Source of the DNA: Acestrorhynchus altus
Lineage: Eukaryota > Chordata > Actinopteri > Characiformes > Acestrorhynchidae
Length of the DNA: 64,000 nucleotides
Assembly: GCA_034509495.1 (NCBI GenBank)
Contig: CM067509.1
Coordinates: 2,896,671 to 2,960,670, forward strand
Reading direction: 5' to 3'
Shown piece by piece: positions 33,309-46,426 of the stretch (position 1 is the first letter of the stretch; each line of letters begins with the position of its first letter). A model generated the notes under the pieces. That model saw nothing but the letters and a program-made list of their open reading frames with translations, was not told where the DNA came from and did no database searches. Both the position numbers and the translations under genes were made by a program.

Positions 33309-36040
33309 TTGGAACAAGTTCATTTGGGTTGATAATTGCATACAAAAAGTCAGATTTTATATTAATTACATATAAGATAACATATTTCATGCCTTTGTTA
33401 CTGTTGATCTGAAGGACTTATAGCTCATGAAAATCAGAAATCCAGAATCTCACATTATTACAATATTCAGACTCAAATAAATTATAAATTAATGTCAAAT
33501 TTAAAAGTGGAAAAATCTGAAAACGCGTGAAATATATCAATTAAATTCATGACAGTTGAATATGTTTTTTTGAGATGCACTAGTAAATAAACCACAAACT
33601 GCAAAGGCACAGTCACCTTTGCATTTCGCGTTGTCCTAGGGACTGCTAAATGTTCTCCATTAGATGACCTCAGTGTCCTATGAGAATATGGGAATAATAT
33701 TCTATTGTCATGCACTGATTTATTGGTTCCAGAAGTTTAAAATTCACCCTAAATTCAATACAACGATTCCATTAATAGTCTAATACACTGCCTTCTCATT
33801 GCAGCCGTGTCATAGTGCCATGACTAAGACATGTAAATAAACTGTTACAACAAAGTCATGATGACACAGAAACATAAATTATCCTCTATTCATGCTAAAA
33901 GCAAAACATTTTTCTGATTTTATCTATGTTTTAGTTGAATGTAGCAGACCTGTACCATGTATCTGTATCTTTACATGCATTAAGAAGGTTATCCAGAGTC
34001 AAAAGTAGATAGATTCATCCATGAGCAGTGAACAGAGAAAGGAGAAGTATATCAAAATAGTTCACTGAAACTGCTCTTCCTATTCGCTCACTTTGCCTGA
34101 CCTGGTAACCACATGGATCCGTGTGTTGTTTAACGCGGCCATAATATACAGACCAGGTGAAACCAAGGAAAGCTGTGGGAGCTTAGCAAGTCCATATACA
34201 CAGCTGCAATTCAAATATTAAACTTCATGTTAATGCAGCTTTTTGCCAGAATGTGGGGTTTTTCTCGCTCTTGGGCTCCCCCTACAGGTTACACAGTGTT
34301 GCACAGTTCTGCTGAGAGGTACCATGCAGTTCCACCAGAGTTCCATAGTGAAGTTAGCAGCGTGCCAAGCCTGGAGGCCCAAAGACAGAGATGTCTTTTT
34401 CCCTGTTCCCTGTTAGTGTAGCAACAACTGCTTTAAGTGATAGTTGGAGAACCCTGGCGAGAAACTGCTTCTTCTGTTGTTTAATGTAGGGAAAACATTC
34501 CCTATAATATATTTTACATATATGAGGAACATCTAACCCTTAAGCAATAATCTTAAGTGTCTTAAACGCTGTTTATGCCAGTGGGCACAGGTCCCCTCTG
34601 TTCATAACGCTGCTTTCAAAAGGCGATAACTGATCCTAGATCTGCACTGCTCTCCTATGAATTTTAGAGGAACACGAAGCATTGTTTATTGCTTGCTATT
34701 GCCCTGCAGGGGAAAGTTACAAACATGTGTCATACAAAATGTTGCCAGAACTCAAATGGAAAGTTCCCGTCACCACAGATCTTGATGTAGCACTTGATCT
34801 AATCCCATCTGATTCTATCTCTGAAATGCTATTTCAGGTAATGGTACAGCGAATGTTGAAAATAAATTGATAGATATCTCTTTTTTCTGTACCATATGTT
34901 GTACTTTTACCTGGAATAGCATGTAAAACTGTGCACAAAGCTCTCCTGTGAGGGAGAGAACCAAAAAGGCAGCTGACGTGACTGACAGGTACGTCTGAAG
35001 CTGAGTGAAGCGTATAATAAAGGGATTTTATACATTGTCAGGAACCCCTTGGGGCATATCAGCACATGGATAAGAGTGGCACTTCGCATATTCCCTAGTG
35101 ATCCAGTTTTGCATGTGTGTTAATCAGTCAATAAGTGAATCAATCACTACATCGTTTGTAGTATCAACATCGTAACATCTGGAATTTGTCTAACTGCCTT
35201 TATTTATTTCATAAACCGTCAGAGTTTGACTGACGTCAGCATGTAATGCTGCCATGCGCTGTCAAGACAAATTACACGCATTAATAACAGAAACTAACAT
35301 TTGATGTCATAACAGATTATTCCATGTGCTAACTGAAAGCCAATCACAGCGTCTTCCACGGCAGTTACCATTAAAGTGTAAATACAGCTTCAGTAACAGC
35401 AGGTCTCCAACTCGTCCACTCAACACGTTTGAAAAATGCACAGCGTCGTATCATGTGTGACCGTGTGCGCGCATCGCAAACCACAACAGCGACAAACTGA
35501 CCCAAAGTCGTTCATTTTCAACGAGAGTCAGTGACAGAGGCATTGAGTCTTGCAACTGTGAATGACATGGAGTCATCAAATTCAGATAAGCAGTCCAGCA
35601 CTGCACAACTGTATACAAATGGGCGGTGACATGCAATCATACAACTGCAAATCAGAAAACAGGCGCCCATGTTTCCTAAATACTGCTCTAGTGCGTTTGT
35701 TTCCTAATGAAGGTCTGGAGGAGAAATGGAGGAGACACCACGTAAGTGGTAACCAAGTGGTTACCAAAGGTTAAGTGCACCAGTTATCTGCCGAGAAAAT
35801 GGATATCCAATATAATTTACATTATCATATGTGCATTATATATGACATCATACATTATTGGTTGATTTTTATGACATCATGGTTGTCAACCTTCTGTGAA
35901 TAAATAAACCTATAAAGCAATTTATACAGTTATGCTGTTCCAAACGTGGTTGAGGACACAATTCTGTCCACATCTTAGAGGCACAACCAAGTGCTGACCA
36001 GTGAATACCACAAAGCAACCAGTGTAATTTCCTGAATCCA
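33309..36040. other. Unique DNA, 2.7 kb, no gene seen
   Basis: No transposon ends recognised. The stretch 34250-34445 (ctccccctacaggttacaca, ttgcacagttctgctgagag) looks like a piece of a teleost interspersed repeat. Short open frames at 34227-34421, 34682-34870 and 35562-35774 lack domains. The part 35400-35760 keeps several CpG sites. Confidence 0.4.
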
Positions 36041-36205
36041 CACCTCAACCTAGACCCACACATAACCTAACCTTAACACTAACCATAACCAACACCCAAA
36101 CGTCTATCCTTTACCCAAACCCAAAACCACACCCTAATTATAAACCTAATTATAACCTAATTATAAACTAAACAAACCTTACTTTAAGCCTAAACATAAC
36201 CATAT
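36041..36205. repeat. Degenerate CTAACC-like repeat
   Basis: Irregular repetition of cctaacc, aaccataacc, cccaaa and taattataaacctaa over about 165 bp, resembling worn telomere-type or fish CTAACCC minisatellite DNA. The opposite-strand type occurs at 50268-50474. Confidence 0.75.
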
Positions 36206-36411
36206 CATAGTAAAAGTCCATTTTTAGTCACGTTGGTTGACTAACTTGGTCTTGCTGTAGTTAATATTGTCATAAAATATATAAAAATTGTTCAAAACTG
36301 AATCATTGTAGACCCTTCATGTTTAAATATTGTACAATATTAAACACGTTATAAACTGTAAGACTTTTTTTAACAGATATAATGAGTATCAGCTGATACT
36401 GATACTCATAC

Positions 36412-37639
<1,228 letters not shown>

Positions 37640-38485
37640 GTTGGACATTTGTCATTATTCGATGCACAGTGTTGCATGTGTACCAGAAAAATAGAAGGTC
37701 ATAGAAGGTAGTGTCACCCATGGGTACTTAATGATTGTGACCAGCAACATCTGGCTAGAATTATCTCCACAAACAGCCAAGCAACAGAAATCACATTAAT
37801 AGTCAATGCAGGGGCCCTATTGGCATTTCCCGCACCAATCATAGTGCCTCACCTGGGCTTGTGAGGTTGGACCCTATAACACTGGCTACATGTGGTGTGG
37901 TCTGATGAGTCATGGTCCCAGCTGGTTCAAGCTGATGGTAGGGTTTGTGAATGGTGCAGATACCATGAACCCACTGACCACTATTGTCAACAAGGCACTA
38001 TGTAGGTTGGTGGTGATTCCATTGTCCTGTGGGAGTAGAATAGTGTTCTTCTGGCAGGAGTTAGGTCCACTGGTCCACCCATTTGCAGCCGTTCTTGGAC
38101 TTCATGTACCCACACAATGATGGGATGTTCCTGTAGGGCAATGCACTGTGCCAGTGGACCAAAGCTGCCCAAAATTGGTTTTATGACATGGATATTTTAT
38201 GGATCAAGGAATGCATCTTCTAACATCTACTTCTAGTCACAGCTCTTTCACAAAGTCCTGTTCACAGGAACATGACAAAGTCACACCCAATAGATCACAT
38301 TTGGTATGTGGCTGAACCTGAGGTTCACAACCTGAAAGTGCTCCAGGAAAATCTGCTGGAATTCTGTGACGCAATCATATCAACATCAACCAGAATCTTA
38401 GGAATGTTTCCAGCATCTTGTGGAATTGATGCCTTGAAGAATTTCTGTTGTTCTGGGAACAAAGGAGGGCCAACCCACTTTTAGC
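37640..38485 (+). pseudogene. Tc1-like transposase fossil (DD34E)
   Basis: Coding traces follow the order of a Tc1 transposase. VWSDESWSQL near 37895 carries the first catalytic Asp, then a worn VNKALCRLVVIPLS block and a block near 38075 (PFAAVLGLHVPTQ, from the usual PFMDFMFPN region). A worn block with the second Asp lies near 38130, then HPIDHIWYVAEPEV near 38286 (the NPIEHLWD-type motif, catalytic Glu to Asp), then a C-terminal GNKGGPTHF. Several frameshifts. Confidence 0.85.
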
Positions 38486-38829
38486 AGCGTGTGATAGTAA
38501 AGTGTTTAGAGAGCGTATATTTGTATTTGGAGTCTTGAAGTGGACAGAAGAAGCTTAATTGCCTCAGAAGGTATGACGGTCTCCACCTGCAGCAGAACAA
38601 CGGCGTGAAACATACTGCCAAGGCTGGTATAGGCAGCTGTAGCGTATTCAAGACAGTTCAGAAAGTGAAATGTTCTTCTCTGGCCATGTCAGTCACCTAG
38701 CGAGAGTTTCACATTCTGAAGACTAGCCTAAAGGCAAAAAGGCAAGAGCTGCTTGAAAGCCTGGCTTACAGGTCTAGCATCTGATGATGTCAATGAGATT
38801 CAGACTTCAGACGGAGCATCGATTGCATT
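38486..38829. other. Probable transposon-derived flank
   Basis: The order ggtatgacggtctccacctg, aaacatactgccaaggctgg suggests further transposon or repeat debris, but I cannot name it. Confidence 0.3.
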
Positions 38830-39140
38830 GGCAGTTCATTTGGCCAATTATCAGCCCCTGACATGGACAGACTAAAACAGCCCCTTTTGCTGAGAACCTT
38901 GAAATCGCAGCTACCATTATGCACACTTTTCTTTTCGTTATGCATCGCGCAGCTAGAGAACACCACCTACAATCTCAAATCTCGTTACGTGCAGGCCGCG
39001 GTGTATAAATAAATAAATAATTAAATGTACATCGGTCACCGCAGCGCCGACGGCCGTGCACTTCGCATTAAAAGCTCAGACTATATCTTCACATTAAAAT
39101 GTCTGATAGCCTCGGGATACGTGCTATTTTAAAGCGGCTC
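38830..39140. promoter_or_regulatory. Candidate conserved non-coding block
   Basis: A non-repetitive 300 bp with strong CpG retention in its right half: between 39035 and 39070 (atcggtcaccgcagcgccga, cggccgtgcacttcgc) there are at least seven CpG sites. It also has homeobox-type cores (ccattatgcac, taattaaatg) and an ATGCAT core. No coding frame. In a methylated vertebrate genome such CpG density outside a gene suggests constraint or hypomethylation. Function is inferred only. Confidence 0.45.
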
Positions 39141-39258
39141 TACATCAAATGCTCTGAATCCTCCCTTCTGGAGGGAGGATGGTTAAGGGAGGGATCAAAA
39201 TTAGAATCAACTTTCTGGCCAAGGGCACTTATTGTATACATGTTCAGGTATGATACCA

Positions 39259-39358
39259 AATAAAAAGAGTTAATAAATATATAAAAATACAATAAAAATA
39301 CAATAAAAAGAGTTAATAAATATATAAAAATACAATAAAAAGAGTTAATAAATATATA
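39259..39358. repeat. 32-bp AT-rich tandem repeat
   Basis: Three units built from aataaaaagagttaataaat plus atataaaaatac, with an extra 11-bp step (aataaaaatac) after the first unit. Frames through it are artefacts. Confidence 0.92.
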
Positions 39359-39389
39359 TTTATCAAAAAGTAACTGCACCCAGAAGGAG

Positions 39390-39740
39390 GTGTGGGCTTG
39401 CAGCGCTATTGGGACAGAAGATTAAGGTCACCAGGAACAATAATAGACTGAAATGGGCAACGTTTATTGATCTCTACATCTCAGGAATGGCGTTTGGTAT
39501 AATACAACATGCCAGATGTCTCAGAATGGAGGTGTAGAGGTTCCTAATGGTCTCCTGCAACAATCCATCTCATGCCGCAGTAATATTTTCATTTAGTTCC
39601 CGCAGATTTTGTGGTAGGAGTGGAGTGTTGATAGCATGTCCAATGGCAGCCCATCGTTTTCACTTTTAAAAGCATCTTCCTACAAAAGGTTCTAGAGGTT
39701 TCCACCAATCAGAAGGCCAAAAAAATCTACTGACAGCAAC
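39390..39740 (-). pseudogene. Possible Tc1-like fragment
   Basis: Word order (tgtctcagaatggaggtgta, aggttcctaatggtctcctg, caatccatctcatgccgcag) resembles the antisense of the DNA-binding half of a teleost Tc1-like transposase gene. No clean translated motif supports it. Confidence 0.3.
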
Positions 39741-40324
39741 ACTATGAAGCAATTTGACCCCACAATAACAACTCATGTTGATACTGCAGAGTCATGCTGA
39801 TGCTACACTGACTGTTCCGGAGAGCAAGGCATTTCTTTCCTTTAGGCCGGAATGCTGCTACTGCACTGTGGAACTTTAGTGCAACTACTTGAGACATGTC
39901 CCCAGAACTGAGTTTCACTGCATAACTTATTTGTGTAAGATCCTTTATCATGTTCATTGGAGGACATCATTTGAATGCTTCTTTCCGTTCAAATGCCAAG
40001 AACATTCTCAATGTACATTCTTCAAAAATCAGAAGCACTTTTCACTACAGCATTATTCCGCAGGTAAAGCCAAGGCCACGTCGTGGGGCATCATTTTTCT
40101 CATAATATGTTGAAACTATATTAAAGATGGAAGAAAAGGTGATAAAATGTAGCCAGTATGTAACACGACTATGTGGATTATAAAAAGGTGAAAAATCAAA
40201 AATTCAAGATCCACTTTTTGTGGGCAGTTACATGCTTTTATCTAGGCCTCCTTACCCCAACCTACAGTCATGATACAAATATCACAACTAACTAGAACCT
40301 TATCTAATATGTTCTCATCTTTAT
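39741..40324. other. Unique DNA, nothing recognised
   Basis: No repeat or coding region recognised. Confidence 0.4.
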
Positions 40325-40825
40325 GAGATGAATAATCAGAGAGTGATCCAGCTCAGAAAACAGCTCAAATTCACTCATTTTTCAACTGAAATAAATCCCA
40401 GTTGAAAGCACAAAGGCCATGTTGACTGTTCTGTCCACATGTACATGCTCAACCTGCATGCAGACTCTGACTGATCAGCCAGAGGGGGTGGGGCTAATGA
40501 TGTCACCAACCCAGATATTGGGTTAAAGAGGAAAATGAGAAGGAAGGGGCTGTCTGATCTGGACAATTTCCAATTATTTTTGAAGAACCTGATAAAAAAA
40601 TAATTGTCAATCTACTCGTTACAAAAAACAAAAAATTGTGCATTTCCAGTTCAAAAACACTCTGGATTATTAATTTCAATATGATTTCTTACAAGGACAT
40701 TGTTTTATGGTCCTTAGAGGCAAGAAAAGAAGAAGAAAAATCTAATTCATACAAATTTCTAAATTCTGTTCATATTTGAATAGCCTCAAGTACCTTTTGA
40801 GGTTCTAAAGGTTACTTACACTCAC
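40325..40825 (+). repeat. Family A repeat, copy 5, with the empty LTR site
   Basis: The best-preserved left half of the family: caactgaaataaatcccagt, tgttctgtccacatgtacat, gctcaacctgcatgcagact, gagggggtggggctaatgat, cccagatattgggttaaaga, ggaaaatgagaaggaagggg. The single ATGAG at 40535-40539 is the position that is duplicated around the LTR at 19547-20019. Confidence 0.88.
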
Positions 40826-41950
40826 ACACTGGTTCCTTGCACCTTCTTTGTCTCCACTGACACAGAACAAAATCCTTGTCTCTCTCTCATTCATTCTTGA
40901 CATAAAAATACTTACTTACTCATTATTTTTGCATGCAAAAATAAACACTTAACATCTGCACAAATCACAACCGAAACCTTACTTGATATCTGCTTTTTTC
41001 GGACTGATTGGTTTGGCAAATAAAACGGAACCAATCAAGATGCTGATGTTTGGCCAAAAATATGTTCCACCATTCATGTGCCAAAAACAAATGCATTGCT
41101 TTGCTTTTTTTTTTTTCTTTTTTTTTTTATGCTCATCTGCCATTATTAGCAGCAGCTTGTGCTGCCGGAACGATATGAGCATTTATGAAGAGTCAGATGT
41201 TAAGCAGGCAGATTATGCAGACAGTTGGTGAGCTGCTAGAAGAAGAGCAAAGTATGATATTGTGTTGGATCCCCTCATTTAGCAGCGAACTGATCCAAGG
41301 AAGAGAGCAGAAATCCAGTTTGTGCGGTAACACCACTCAGTCAGTTGTTTTGTGTGCACTGAAGAACGGATGGAGTGTACAGCCTTGTCAGAATCAGCTG
41401 AATGAGTAGTATTCTCTTCTGGCACCCAATCAGGCAGCATTAGTTATTAACAAGAATAAGCTGCTGATTAATGTGCTGATTTTGTCTGCTTTCCTTTTCT
41501 TTTCTTTCTTTTTTTTGTATAATAGTACCATCCTTTTGGTTGATGTAGTGATGTATTATCTATATAATGGGATAATGTATATCCAAGCATTCAGTTATGG
41601 TCCTTTATCTACAGTTTGCCAGCAAACAGCACTGTTGTAAGTGCATTACATTTAGGATGTTTTCCAGACCAAGGTTCACGCAATGATTTGGGAATTTGGG
41701 CTTCCAATAAGGGTACATTGCAATTATACTCAAAGCAATTATAACAGTCTTAAACATGACTAAATGGTTTAGTATTAAGTATTGTCTTGATTAAGTATTA
41801 ATTAACACTGTTTAGGACGTTATTATGTTAAGTATTTCTAAATATTTAACTAATGAATGAATGAACACTTTTCAAGATACCCAAGGACACTTTACAATCA
41901 GACCCACCGAGGAGAAGCACCACACAATACCCTTGGTTTAAAAAAAAATT
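40826..41950. other. Unique DNA with a poly-T run
   Basis: A T-rich run at 41106-41130 and nothing else recognised. The stretch 41130-41440 is non-repetitive. Confidence 0.4.
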
Positions 41951-41982
41951 GAATGAGCAAGTGTCCCAATACTTTTGTCCAG
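41951..41982. mobile_element. Terminal scrap of the Tc1/mariner MITE
   Basis: gaatgagcaagtgtcccaat, acttttgtcc matches the right end of the MITE copy at 59914-60336 (gaatgagcaggtgtcccaat). Confidence 0.6.
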
Positions 41983-42372
41983 TTAGTTTTGGTTAGTTAG
42001 GCTTATTGTCAGTTATAGGTAGAGGCTGAGACTGACAGTTATAGGTACACTGTGCACATTTGGCTGCTGCTTCTCAAACATTTTGTCAGCAAATGCTTAA
42101 TGATGCTTAATGATGTCTTCAGTAGTGACAATGAATGTTTAGTTGAGACATTACTAAACCATTTAGTAATTACTATCAAACGTAGTTAGTTAATGTATGC
42201 TTTGGCCACATCTCATCGTCATGACCTACGATTCTGATTGGTTTGTAGATGGTCATGCATCTGGCCTGTTGTCAGTTCGGGAGGTCGCGACACCCACAAA
42301 AAATGAAGGAGATTAAGAGATTTATGGGTTCTGCTGAACTGCTAATGAGTGGTGTTTCGTTTCAGGGTGGGG

Positions 42373-42648
42373 TGTTGGGTGGGAGGGTGTTTCACGACGG
42401 GGACCAGGGCCCCCTCAGAACACACTTTGGTCAGTTAGAGAAGCATGATCAGAGGGTGAGGACACAATAAAGTAGGGAGAGATAGATGAACATCTTCAGA
42501 GAGTGGACGAGAGAAAAGAGACATTCGCGTCCATATGCACAGCAACGTCAGGTTTGTGATGTGAAAAAGGTTTGTTGTAAATATTGGAATGTTGGGTGGG
42601 AGGGTGTTTCACGACGGGGACCAGGGCTCCTCACAGAACACACTTGGA
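42373..42648 (+). repeat. Direct repeats (about 60 bp) flanking a 162-bp unit
   Basis: The block gttgggtgggagggtgtttc, acgacggggaccagggc occurs at 42374 and again at 42591, 217 bp apart, each followed by a cagaacacact block. Between them lies copy 1 of a 162-bp unit (42429-42590). Confidence 0.9.
42429..42590 (+). repeat. 162-bp duplicated unit, copy 1
   Basis: Starts ggtcagttagag, ends aaatattggaat. Matches copy 2 (43131-43292) without gaps; I count 9 differences by eye (about 94% identical). Confidence 0.93.
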
Positions 42649-42985
42649 CCCCCCCTAGGGCCCCCTTAAATTAGACGTGAATCTCCTCACTTCTGCGAAA
42701 AATTGGTGACAAAGCGGCAGACTAATAAAAACAAAAATTCCAACACTCAAAACCCAGCGTTTCAGTGGATTAATTTCCCAAATAAATGTAGATTTTAACG
42801 AGAAACAAACATTGTAAGTACAATGTTTTGTCAAAACCATTTATATAATTGTGGTTTGTTAGTTGCACAATTGGCGTTTTTGAGAATGTGTTGCATCTTA
42901 GATACCTTATATACACCTGTGTTGTTTTGTTTGCTTTGCTCTGTAGTTGTTTTGAAAATGAAGAGGAAAAATGTTATTTCACCCC

Positions 42986-43030
42986 CCCCAAAAAAAAATA
43001 AAAAAATAAATAAATAAATAAATAAATAGA
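42986..43030. repeat. A-rich / (AAAT)n tract
   Basis: C-run and A-run followed by five or more AAAT units. Confidence 0.9.
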
Positions 43031-43130
43031 AAGAAACTCACGCAGAAAGTCAGGTAGAGGCAGAGGATTCATGTGAGAGAAGAGTCAAGGAGACTGCACG
43101 TAATGAGCAGGACGAATGGTCCGGGAGAAT

Positions 43131-43292
43131 GGTCAGTTGGAGAACCATGATCAGAGGGTGAGGACACAGCAGAGAAGGGAGAGATAGAGGAACATCTTCA
43201 GAGAGTGGACGAGAGAAAAGAGACATTCGCGTCCACATGCACAGCACCGTCAGGTTTGTGATGTGAAAAAGGTTTGTTGTAAATATTGGAAT
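43131..43292 (+). repeat. 162-bp duplicated unit, copy 2
   Basis: Same length and register as copy 1, 702 bp downstream. It ends 68 bp before the 10-bp minisatellite. The first copy is instead followed by the gttgggtggg direct repeat, so the two duplications overlap in history. Confidence 0.93.
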
Positions 43293-43360
43293 GAATCCAA
43301 GGACTCTGATACAGGAGAAGGAGTTTCAAGGCAGCCTGGTACCAGATTCAGCATGTGGAG

Positions 43361-43520
43361 ATCCACCAATATCCACCAATATCCACCAATATCCACCAAT
43401 ATCCACCAATGTCCACCAATATCCACCAATGTCCACCAATGTCCACCAATATCCACCAATGTCCACCAATATCCACCAATGTCCACCAATGTCCACCAAT
43501 GTCCAACAATGTCCAACAAT
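43361..43520. repeat. 10-bp minisatellite, 16 exact-length units
   Basis: Units (A/G)TCCACCAAT in perfect 10-bp register. First base, unit by unit: five A, then G A G G A G A G G, then two G-type units with the variant GTCCAACAAT. The register is lost at 43521. Translations give repeated Ile/His/Pro or Trp/Gly/Asp frames on both strands; I see no sign of a real protein. Confidence 0.98.
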
Positions 43521-43959
43521 ATCCAATATGCTGATGTGTTCCAAGAAGACCTTTGATGTAGCAAATTGAATACGAAACAGGCAAATGAGTGAATAACATT
43601 ACATAACACAGCACGAGCTTTGAAGGGTCATTTTTCTTGATCTCTTTGTATGAAACATCAGAAAATAACCTGTAAGAAATCTGTTGGCAAGAAAACACAC
43701 AAACAAATAAGACAGCAGATGTAAAAGGAATGAACTATGGAAATAAAGGAGTAAATAACACATTAAATCACAGCAAAAGCATTGAAAGGTAATCGTTTGT
43801 TAATGTGTTTGTATAAAACGTGAAGTGTAGAACTCAGATTGTGTAAATTGTGAAATTGACATTAAAAAAATTATAAATAAAATGTTGAATGATAGTAAAC
43901 ACATGATTAGTTAACTTCTTAGTCCCTGTAAAGCACCAAAAAAGTTGGAATCTAGTCAT
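43521..43959. other. Unique AT-rich DNA
   Basis: No feature recognised. Confidence 0.4.
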
Positions 43960-44390
43960 CGTCTCAAACATAACCACTGGTCCACGACTGGACCCTCGAG
44001 TTGAAATGGTCTAGAACCGCATGGCTTTTCTAACAGTGGCACCAAAATCAAGCTCAGAACTACCTTCAGTTCATCAAATGACCGCAGTTGTTTTCTAACA
44101 GTTATATCATTGCCGACAGATATGATCAAACCCATGTGTTCTCAGCACTTTTCTTCTTCTGCTTCTTCCTTGGTTGTTGAATGGGTGATGATAGCCTCCT
44201 TGTAATTGGTCCGAAACTATCCAAAGAAGTGTTTTGACCCTGCAAACGAACCCAACCATTGGTCAGTTTGATCCTGACTGTGACCACGTCTTCATTTTCA
44301 CCTGGAGTTTGGTTTCTGACCAAACTAAAAAGCCCGGTCCAAACAAGGTAGATGTGACATCATCCTCGTTTTTCGTCCTCATCCCAGTTT
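43960..44390. mobile_element. Possible hAT-like MITE
   Basis: ctggtccacgactggaccct, attggtccgaaactatccaa, ttggtttctgaccaaacta and cggtccaaacaag recur, similar in style to 12720-13130. Ends and family are uncertain. Confidence 0.3.
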
Positions 44391-44539
44391 GGAACTTTTG
44401 GGTTTATAGCATTCTTTTATTCCCCTCAGATCCGTACTCTTTAGCTCCTCCTCTGCTGCACTGTCTCTCGCTTACACTTTAGCTCTCCCTCTCAGCACCA
44501 TCCATTTCACTCTCACTGTGGTTCGCTTGGTTTCATCCC

Positions 44540-44875
44540 TCACGCATTCCTTTCTCCCATTTTTCCTCTCCATCTCTCGCTCTTCCACCCCCACCCCCGC
44601 CCAATTCCCTTTTTCTTCCTCTTTAGGCTGGAAGAGATGGATTGGGCCTGCTGCCCAGGTGCTGGTGCATTTGTCTTTGCCGCCCCTGGACGCCAGCTGG
44701 AGTTCTGCCCTGTATGCGCCTGAGCATATCAAAGGGCTCCTTTTCGGAGATGCCAAGCACGGTGAATATGGATGGCAGAGAAGCCGCCTCTCTTACTGGT
44801 GCAGAGCAAGCCATTGAGCAATTGTGTTCTTTCACCGCGAGAATTCATGTGTGCCGTAAACCGTAGGAAAAAAAG
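44540..44875 (+). promoter_or_regulatory. Candidate conserved block or exon-like segment
   Basis: A long pyrimidine tract ends at cctctttag (44617-44625), a strong splice-acceptor-like signal. It is followed by about 250 bp of non-repetitive sequence with two long open frames (to 44817 and to 44866). Neither frame has a domain I recognise. It also has a TCF/LEF-type core ATCAAAGG (44728-44735) and an ATTGTG core. I favour conserved non-coding DNA over an exon, without proof either way. Confidence 0.35.
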
Positions 44876-44991
44876 TAGGATTATTGAACGTCTCTAGATA
44901 TACGAGCAGTACCGTGGACAGCAGTGACTTACCGGCAGGGCCCTCTACTGTAGGCCTTAGTCAAAGTGTTGCATGATTTAACATGACAAAT

Positions 44992-44992
<1 letters not shown>

Positions 44993-45064
<72 letters not shown>
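44993..45064. repeat. (GT)n(TA)n microsatellite
   Basis: A short GT run followed by about 30 TA units. Confidence 0.98.
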
Positions 45065-45066
<2 letters not shown>

Positions 45067-45639
45067 TATTGTGCCATATAGCTGTTGTACATGTGCCTTT
45101 CCGGATATGTGGTTTACCTCTATAGGTCAATAAGTGGGCTAATCATATTACCAACCATGTCCAAGACATTGCATCATTGCATTTTCCAAAATGCAAATTA
45201 CCACAGGGAACGCTCTTATCCGCCTCTCGCTTGTACACAAACCAAAAAAAATCAACAAATAAATATCAGGACTCCATTTTCATACAGGTGCATATCCATG
45301 GTTGCTGCTGGGGACAAGCTTATTAACTCCCCATTAACTTTGTTAGCTTGCTAATGATCTTAAATTTGTCCTGTAATGTTATTTTTTTTGACATTCATCC
45401 CTGAGTGACATTAAAATGAGTACTAGTAGCCCAGATTGTAGCTTATCTTACACCTGCTTGTTCCATCAAACTCTATAACTCCTCCCTAAATGTATGACCA
45501 CCACAAACCACTATGGGTCACTTGTGCAATTTGGTAAGTTTACTTATCTGCGCAATAACTCTGGGTGTTCATATTTATTATTGTAACCATTGACTTTTTC
45601 ATAAGCATTTAAATATGTATATGTTTCCAAAGAGTTTAT
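45065..45639. other. Unique DNA, nothing recognised
   Basis: No gene or repeat recognised. Confidence 0.4.
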
Positions 45640-45760
45640 TCTGTTGGTTCTTTATAGTACTCTGTTTTAATTTTAATTTTAATTTTATTTTATTATTACT
45701 ATTAAGCTGTAAGAATTTGCAATTTTCCATTGGGATTAATAAAGTCATTCTGATTCTGAT
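45640..45760 (+). mobile_element. LINE 3' end with TTCTGA tail
   Basis: attttccattgggattaata, aagtcattctgattctgat is the characteristic end of teleost L2/Rex1-type LINE 3' UTRs (gggattaataaagt plus a short tandem tail). A (TTTTAA)n-like run precedes it. The coding part is absent. Confidence 0.75.
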
Positions 45761-46426
45761 AACCACACGGGCTGCATTGCAGTCTGACCATAGCCAGTGA
45801 GCGCAGTCTTAAGTTAATCTAAATCCTTTCAGCTTTGGCCAAGCAATCAATCTTTGTCAGTCAGGTGTGTTTACTGTGTGTAACATCGCTGAAGAGCCGT
45901 TTTTGCGGTATTGTATCAGTGAGCTCTGCTGCAGATGCAGAACAAACACTCTTACTTTTGAAATAGTTTTTAGTTTAAAGCAATAAAACTGAGACAAAAA
46001 CTGAATGATACCAAGAGAAACTCAGCAAGACTGTTCTTTGGATACATTTTCTTCTGTTAATAACATTGATTTAAACAGCCTGACTGCAAAAAGCTGGACT
46101 GCTATCACTGCTGCCTCAGACCTCGTAGTCGGGTGCAGAGTTTGTTTTGTCAAAGTGACCCATTTCAAAGTTTACAAATAGAGAAGAAAGTCAAATGGAT
46201 CATCGAATAAAGGCTACAAATGGTTAAATATAACCCTGTTTCGTTTTCAGATTTGAGACACAATGTGATTGATCTTAAAAAAAAAAAAACTATCATAAGT
46301 ATACCATGTTTACTTCCAGATAAACATTCTATTACACTAAAAATGAAGACCATGTTTACTTTTGGATGGTGGAAAATACTCTTAATAATCTTAAATAATC
46401 TTTATGATTATGATGCGACAAGCTTG
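45761..46426. other. Unique DNA, nothing recognised
   Basis: No feature recognised besides an A-run at 46277-46290. Confidence 0.4.

Noticed and set aside
43361..43520. CRISPR-like regular array
   Set aside because: Units are 10 bp in direct tandem with no spacers, and the genome is vertebrate. It is a minisatellite.
43250..43698. Long overlapping open frames with repeated Trp-Gly/Ile-His-Pro residues on both strands
   Set aside because: They are translations of a 10-bp minisatellite; with a 30-bp super-period no stop arises in several frames. Not evidence of a gene.
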